Positions 59,790-64,000 of a DNA stretch of 64,000 bases are shown piece after piece. The number at the start of each line of letters is the position of its first letter. The stretch's first letter is position 1. This DNA is from a virus. The notes beneath the pieces are model-generated. The model worked only from the letters and a program-made list of their open reading frames with translations. It did no database searches and was not told the DNA's origin. The stretch lies in IMG/VR virus record IMGVR_UViG_3300017991_000077, positions 33,476-97,475 of that record. The stretch is one strand, 5' to 3'. The translations under genes were made by a program, and so were the position numbers.

Positions 59790-61823
59790 ATGAAATTTAA
59801 GGAATTTAACTCGTTGTTGCAGAAGCATGTTCAGGCGATGGCAAAAGACCAACAGTATTTGTTTATGGTGGATCTCGATAAGGACACTGTTTGGGATACA
59901 TACTTGAACAGTTATCCAGAGGGAACAAACCCGATTTTTAGAAAACGTCGCGAGCATGATTGCAGTTGCTGTCGGCATTTTATTCGGGATTTAGGAAGAG
60001 TCGTTGCCATTAAAAACAGGGAAGTGATTACTATCTGGGATTTCGATACGAAGAGTGATGAGTATCAGCCCGTAGTGAATGCTCTTTCAGACCTCATAAA
60101 GTCGAGACCTATTGTGGATGTCTTCATCCCTACTACGAAGTCAATCGGGACAAAGAATAATATAGAGCTTTTGGACAGCGGGGGTGTCCTTGAGTGGAAT
60201 CATTTTTATACCCCCGTACCGAAGTCTTTGGTGACATATGGATTAAGCCAGGCCAGTACTGTTCAAGGACAAATGAGGGATGTTCGTAACGTATTCAAAA
60301 GGTCGCTTAAAGAAATCAGTATCGAGGCGACGAAGACCGTTTTAGAGCTGATTGCTCAGAAGTCTCTGTACAAGGGAGAAGAGTGGCAGTCTGTTTTGAA
60401 GCAGTTTAAAAAGCTTCAGGAGGAGTATTCGAGTATAGACAGTCGGAGTATTTCAGAACTTTATTGTTGGGAAACTTCAGTTCGAGTAGGGCCGATTATT
60501 GGCAAGATTCGAAATCATTCTATCGGAGTTTTGTTAACGGACCTTTCGGAAGGAACAGACCTTGATGCGGCCGTTAGTCGTTATGAGGCCATTGTAGCGC
60601 CTACAAATTACAAACGGCCAAAGGCTATCTTCACCAAGATGATGATTCAGTCAGCTCAAAAGACTGTCAAAGAGTTGGGTTTTGAGGCTTCTTTGGGAAG
60701 ACGGTTCGCAGTACTCGAAGACATTACAGTGCCGAATACCCTTTTCGCCAATCGCAGCGCGACTAAGATTATGACGGGCGATGTCTTTGAGGAGATGGCA
60801 GCGGAGATGCCAGATGGACCGAAGAATCTATCCAAAGTAGAAGAGATAGATATTCGGACTTTCGTCGAACAAGTGTTGCCAAAGGCTACAAGCATCTCAG
60901 CCCTTTTAGAAAACAAGCACGAGAAAAATATGGTTTCTTTGATTGCTCCAAAAGACATCGGCAGCAAGACGATGTTCAAATGGAATAATAATTTTTCTTG
61001 GGCTTATTCGGGCAATATCACGGATAGCATGAAAGAGCGCGTGAAGTCTGCCGGAGGTAAGACCGACGGAGTTCTTAGGTTCTCTATTCAGTGGAATGAC
61101 GACGCCGATACGCCAGACGATTTGGATGCGCATTGCTATGAGCCAAGAGGGAATCTTATCTATTTTAGTAATATGCGGAATCAGAATACGGGTGGACATT
61201 TGGATGTCGACATAACACACCCACATAAAGAAGTTGCTGTGGAAAATATTACGTGGCCGAGTCTACGTAGAATGGAACAAGGAAGGTATGTTTTCTTGGT
61301 ACATAACTATGCTTCACGAGGAGGTAGGGCCGGTTTTTCTGCGGAAATTGAGTTCGATGGCAATATTTATTCGTTCGAGTATCCAAGGCCTTTGAGGCAA
61401 GGTCAGAAGGTGAACGTAGCTGAAGTGCATTTTGATGGGAAAGCATTTACGCTCAAAGGGCTTTTGAAGTCTCAGCATTCTTCTAAGGAGATTTGGGGCC
61501 TTTCTTCAAACAAGTTTCATCCCGTAACGGTGGCGTCGTTCTCGCCCAATTATTGGGATAAACAAGACGAGATTGGTCACCGACACCTCTTTTTTTTCCT
61601 CGATAAATGCGAGAATCCAGAGAGCCCAAACGGCTTTTTTAATGAGTTCTTGAATCAAAATTTGATGGAACATAAGAGAGTATTCGAGGCTTTAGGGGCC
61701 AAGATGCGGGTAGACGATTCAAGCAATCAGTTATCTGGACTTGGTTTTTCAATGACGAAGAGAGCACAACTAGTAGTGAAAGTAACAGGTACTTTTGAGC
61801 GAATGCTCAAGGTAAATTTTTAA
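59790..61823 (+). CDS. Large hypothetical protein with DUF2135/YfaP-like beta domain
   Basis: 677 residues. The middle (about 430-540) has LRFSIQWNDDADTPDDLDAH, then CYEPRGNLIYFSNM and GGHLDVDITHP, which resembles DUF2135/YfaP-type beta-sandwich domains. The N-terminus has EHDCSCCRHFI, a likely metal site. Other parts are helical. The size and position among unknown genes give no clear role. No membrane segment. Confidence 0.6.
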   Translation: MKFKEFNSLLQKHVQAMAKDQQYLFMVDLDKDTVWDTYLNSYPEGTNPIFRKRREHDCSCCRHFIRDLGRVVAIKNREVITIWDFDTKSDEYQPVVNALSDLIKSRPIVDVFIPTTKSIGTKNNIELLDSGGVLEWNHFYTPVPKSLVTYGLSQASTVQGQMRDVRNVFKRSLKEISIEATKTVLELIAQKSLYKGEEWQSVLKQFKKLQEEYSSIDSRSISELYCWETSVRVGPIIGKIRNHSIGVLLTDLSEGTDLDAAVSRYEAIVAPTNYKRPKAIFTKMMIQSAQKTVKELGFEASLGRRFAVLEDITVPNTLFANRSATKIMTGDVFEEMAAEMPDGPKNLSKVEEIDIRTFVEQVLPKATSISALLENKHEKNMVSLIAPKDIGSKTMFKWNNNFSWAYSGNITDSMKERVKSAGGKTDGVLRFSIQWNDDADTPDDLDAHCYEPRGNLIYFSNMRNQNTGGHLDVDITHPHKEVAVENITWPSLRRMEQGRYVFLVHNYASRGGRAGFSAEIEFDGNIYSFEYPRPLRQGQKVNVAEVHFDGKAFTLKGLLKSQHSSKEIWGLSSNKFHPVTVASFSPNYWDKQDEIGHRHLFFFLDKCENPESPNGFFNEFLNQNLMEHKRVFEALGAKMRVDDSSNQLSGLGFSMTKRAQLVVKVTGTFERMLKVNF

Positions 61824-61833
61824 GGAGAAAACA

Positions 61834-62202
61834 ATGTTCGAAAAAGCATCGAGAAAGAAATTGCGGTTTAATTATCACGGGTCAATATCAGTAGAAGATC
61901 TGTGGGATCTCTCCGTCGAAGACCTGGATGATATGTATGGACTGCTGAGAACTGAGCAGAAGGAAACAAGCACCGAAAGTCTTTTGAAGTCGAAGAGGCT
62001 TGCGGGAACCAATCTTGATCTACGTATCAATCTTGTGAAACATGTCGTCGAGACCAAATTGCAGGAAGCCGATGAGAGAGAAAATCGAGCTATTGTGAAA
62101 CTTCAGAAAGAGAAGATCGCAGAACTTATTCAGGCAAAGAAGGACGATGGTTTGAAGGAAATGACCGTTGAAGAACTTCAAGAGAAGATGGACGAACTCT
62201 AG
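61834..62202 (+). CDS. Conserved-type small coiled-coil protein
   Basis: 122 residues, TAAGGAGAAA upstream. SVEDLWDLSVEDLDDMYGLL, then LRINLVKHVVETKLQE is a pattern seen in small phage proteins beside larger unknown genes. The C-terminal half is a Lys/Glu-rich helix. Function unknown. Confidence 0.6.
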   Translation: MFEKASRKKLRFNYHGSISVEDLWDLSVEDLDDMYGLLRTEQKETSTESLLKSKRLAGTNLDLRINLVKHVVETKLQEADERENRAIVKLQKEKIAELIQAKKDDGLKEMTVEELQEKMDEL

Positions 62203-62960
62203 CAGGGCAAAGCAAAGGCATGGGGCCGTGGTGCTGGTCATTGCAAAGGCATAGTCAAGGCGAAGGGGAGTGAAGCTACGTTATGCTCCGGTAAGGTTTT
62301 GAGAAGTTGGGTTTTGCGTTGAAATGGTTGTGTGTCGCGTTGAAATGGTTGTGTGTCGCGGAGATTAGTTCGGCTTTAGCAAAGCATAGATGAGATAAGC
62401 ATCAGTGAAGCGTAGGCAAAGCAAGGTACTATGACGTAAGGCCCAGGCGTAGAGTGGAGCTGTTTGGATTGGAACTGCAAAGGCACTGAAGAGTTGAGCA
62501 CCAGAACAGTACGGAATTGACTCGTGTCGTAAGCAAAGGCAAGGTAGAATCTGGTTTTGAGCGGCGATGGAGAAGCGGTGTGCTGACATGCGAAGGCAAT
62601 GAAATTCCTGGACTTGAGGCGTGTTGAAATGCAAAGGCATGGAAATGAACCGGAAAGCGTAGGCAGCGTTTGGAACGGCATCACTAAGGTACTGTGCTGC
62701 GAAGCATGATTCAGCAAAGGCAAAGAGATGTGAGGATACGAAATGCGATGGAATTGCGTAGACTCGAGACGCTAAGACTGTGCAGAGGCATAGAAAGGGA
62801 CGGTTAAGTGAAGGAAAGGTCGCGCTAGGTGCGGCAATGCAAAGCAAAGGCAGGACATAGTTCAGTAAGACACTGCAGAGGCGAAGTAGGTCCAAGAAGT
62901 GCTGCGGGATCGCGGGGTGAGGTGTAGACCGGTGTAGAAGTGCAAGGGCAGAAAGGAGAG
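62203..62960 (+). repeat. Gene-free locus built on recurring GCAAAGGCA motifs
   Basis: About 760 bases with no credible + strand gene. GCAAAGGCA occurs exactly at 62212, 62243, 62477, 62533, 62631, 62713 and 62844. Near copies lie at 62410 and 62657 (GCGTAGGCA), 62590 (GCGAAGGCA), 62782 (GCAGAGGCA), 62875 (GCAGAGGCG) and 62942 (GCAAGGGCA). Spacing is often 31, 56-57 or 67 bases. The + strand is purine-rich. The motif resembles a ribosome-binding or primer-like word, but the function is unknown. Confidence 0.8.
62316..62360 (+). repeat. 21-base exact tandem duplication
   Basis: GCGTTGAAATGGTTGTGTGT plus C occurs twice in a row (62316-62336, 62337-62357) followed by GCG. It lies inside the repeat locus and is another recent slippage event. 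Confidence 0.95.
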
Positions 62961-62967
62961 TATAAGA

Positions 62968-63378
62968 ATGAATATTCCGATAGTTAGATTAGAAATTGAG
63001 GGAATGAAACACTCTGTTCAAACGGCTTTGACTGAGTATATTATGCAGATGGATGAGGATATTCATGTAGCGATTGAAAAGGTAATTACTCCTGATAATA
63101 TTTCCTTGGTCATTTCTGATTCGGTAGCACGCACATTAAAAGATGTGTTGCAGACCGAAATAGATAGCCTGTTTAGGTATGGCGATGGACGTAGGGTCCT
63201 AAGAAAAACGGTAAGAAGTTTGATATGGGAACATCTTTCTAAAGATAGGGTGACTACAGATGACACGGGAACAGATACTTCAGAATCGGTTAGAGGATCA
63301 GAATCAGGAGATAAAGAATCTGAATCTGAAGATACAGATGATGGCGAAGAAGATGGAACATCTGAAGGTGGAGAATAA
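62968..63378 (+). CDS. Hypothetical protein with acidic C-terminus
   Basis: 136 residues after AAAGGAGAG. The first 95 residues are mixed and helical. The last 40 are Asp/Glu/Ser/Gly-rich (SESGDKESESEDTDDGEEDG), probably disordered. The C-terminal coding region overlaps the next gene in another frame by about 119 bases. Confidence 0.5.
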   Translation: MNIPIVRLEIEGMKHSVQTALTEYIMQMDEDIHVAIEKVITPDNISLVISDSVARTLKDVLQTEIDSLFRYGDGRRVLRKTVRSLIWEHLSKDRVTTDDTGTDTSESVRGSESGDKESESEDTDDGEEDGTSEGGE

Positions 63379-63460
63379 TAATCTGAGATTCTTTGCGAAT
63401 ATTCGGCTTGAGGTTTCTAGTCCACGGGTCCCTGTAACAACGCTTCCAGGAAAACAATAG
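63260..63460 (+). CDS. Coiled-coil protein overprinting the previous gene
   Basis: 66 residues from the ATG at 63260. MTREQILQNRLEDQNQEIKN, then LNLKIQMMAKKMEHLKVENN has leucine-zipper spacing. It is not certain which of the two overlapping frames is used here, but the zipper looks like selected protein sequence. Confidence 0.45.
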   Translation: MTREQILQNRLEDQNQEIKNLNLKIQMMAKKMEHLKVENNNLRFFANIRLEVSSPRVPVTTLPGKQ

Positions 63461-63468
63461 GGGTTTCC

Positions 63469-63729
63469 ATGTCAGCTACGTCCATCATGAGGGTTCTTCA
63501 GGTGTTGAGAGAAAAGCAGAAGAAGAGGCTGTCTGTTCAGGAGAGAAAAATTCAAGATGTTCTGTTAATGAAAACTTTCGAAACCTATGATGATCCGCAT
63601 GAGTTTTTTAAGTTTCTACGATTAGCCGCCTTAGAGCAAAAGTCGATAATGCGTAAAAGAAAAGGACAGCCCAAGCCTTTGACGGCGACAATTGAAGAAT
63701 TGATAGGGCATAGCGGACTAGAAAAATGA
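63469..63729 (+). CDS. Small hypothetical basic protein
   Basis: 86 residues, AATAGGGGTTTCC upstream. Basic and helical, with FETYDDPHEFFKFLRLAALE in the middle. No family recognised. Confidence 0.5.
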   Translation: MSATSIMRVLQVLREKQKKRLSVQERKIQDVLLMKTFETYDDPHEFFKFLRLAALEQKSIMRKRKGQPKPLTATIEELIGHSGLEK

Positions 63730-63755
63730 CTGGATTGGTTAACAAGGGGAAATCA

Positions 63756-64000
63756 ATGCGACGTGATCCACGGACAGACCCGCAAGAGGGCGATGTGCTT
63801 TGGCAGGCCAACGGGACGCGAGAGCTACACATAGATCGGGATAAAGCACGAGGACCCTTGTGCTTTGGGGCATTAGTGATGAAACCTCCGGTTTGCCGCA
63901 TATGTCTGGCCGAGGATCTGGTGCGCATTGCCAAGACAATTGACATGCCTGATCGTGGGGTGCTCGTCACGGCGTCAGTGGATATGCGAAGGCGTCGGGG
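63756..64000 (+). CDS. Partial gene, phage protein beginning MRRDPRTDPQEGD
   Basis: The frame is open to the right edge. The ATG at 63756 has AAGGGG upstream; an in-frame ATG at 63726 overlaps the previous stop. MRRDPRTDPQEGDVL is the start pattern of small phage proteins of unknown function. CxxC (VCRICLAEDL) follows. GC content is visibly higher than in the rest of the window. Confidence 0.55.
   Translation, partial: MRRDPRTDPQEGDVLWQANGTRELHIDRDKARGPLCFGALVMKPPVCRICLAEDLVRIAKTIDMPDRGVLVTASVDMRRRR

Noticed and set aside
62365-62895. Long open frames on the minus strand of the repeat locus
   Set aside because: They are made of Leu, Ala, Cys and Phe from the reverse complement of the purine-rich repeats, have no ribosome binding site and no plausible domain.
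62203-62960. CRISPR array
   Set aside because: The recurring word is only 9 bases, spacing varies from 26 to over 160 bases and no cas genes are present; the Cas4-like gene at 39731 is better read as a phage exonuclease.
1-64000. tRNA genes
   Set aside because: GGTTCGA-like T-loop words seen (for example near 29808) lie inside coding sequence without matching acceptor or anticodon arms.

Overview
This window is a stretch of a tailed double-stranded DNA phage genome (Caudoviricetes), or of a prophage of one. It is densely packed, with about 90 genes, all but one on the + strand. Many genes overlap by 1-4 bases and most have strong AGGAGG-type ribosome binding sites. No integrase, terminase, capsid gene or phage RNA polymerase is visible. 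Promoters look sigma70-like, so host RNA polymerase is probably used. Spanin-like proteins and exported lysins favour a Gram-negative host, but the host cannot be fixed from this sequence.

Layout. 1-12952: tail-tip, fibre and other virion genes, namely two paralogous LamG/carbohydrate-binding fibres, a P2 gpI-like tail protein, a Gly-rich fibre and a protein of about 21 repeats of 41 residues. 12988-14215: terminator, then a candidate lysis cassette. 14368-14510: a promoter, structured RNA and terminator unit. 14524-24827: replication block (initiator-like HTH protein, DnaC-like loader, DnaB-like helicase, primase, SSB, family A DNA polymerase) with two candidate cell-wall hydrolases. 24837-36083: many small genes, an intein-split SF2 helicase, a zinc-insert RecA, a DUF3310 protein and a PD-(D/E)XK nuclease. 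36167-41700: DNA ligase, ParB-like protein, DUF932 protein, Cas4/RecB-like nuclease and RuvC-like resolvase. 41701-50654: SpoVS, then QueD, QueE, FolE, HAD, QueC, zinc ribbon, radical SAM, GT2, GT2, GT25 and a DpdA-like transglycosylase. 50697-62202: sulfotransferase, DUF4417, Lys-rich proteins, an antisense FkbM methyltransferase, an MmcB-like nuclease that needs a frameshift, a MazG-like protein and several unknowns. 62203-62960: a gene-free locus built around a recurring GCAAAGGCA motif. 62968-64000: small unknown genes, the last running off the window.

How the genes work together. FolE, QueD, QueE and QueC form a complete GTP-to-preQ0 pathway, and the DpdA-like protein would insert the base into DNA in place of guanine. 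Three glycosyltransferases and a radical SAM enzyme sit in the same chain of overlapping genes between QueC and DpdA. A sulfotransferase follows shortly after and a sugar-type methyltransferase lies about 4 kb further on. This is the most interesting system here: a candidate glycosylated (perhaps further decorated) 7-deazaguanine DNA hypermodification pathway. Replication and recombination genes form a largely self-sufficient set.

Regulation. Six intergenic promoters share the 11-mer TTGACAAAACT followed by a -10 box, marking a regulon (SSB, ligase, DUF4417, two Lys-rich proteins and the gene at 53947). Exact tandem duplications, gene remnants and two T-run frameshifts show recent small-scale change, or in the frameshift cases possibly sequencing error.
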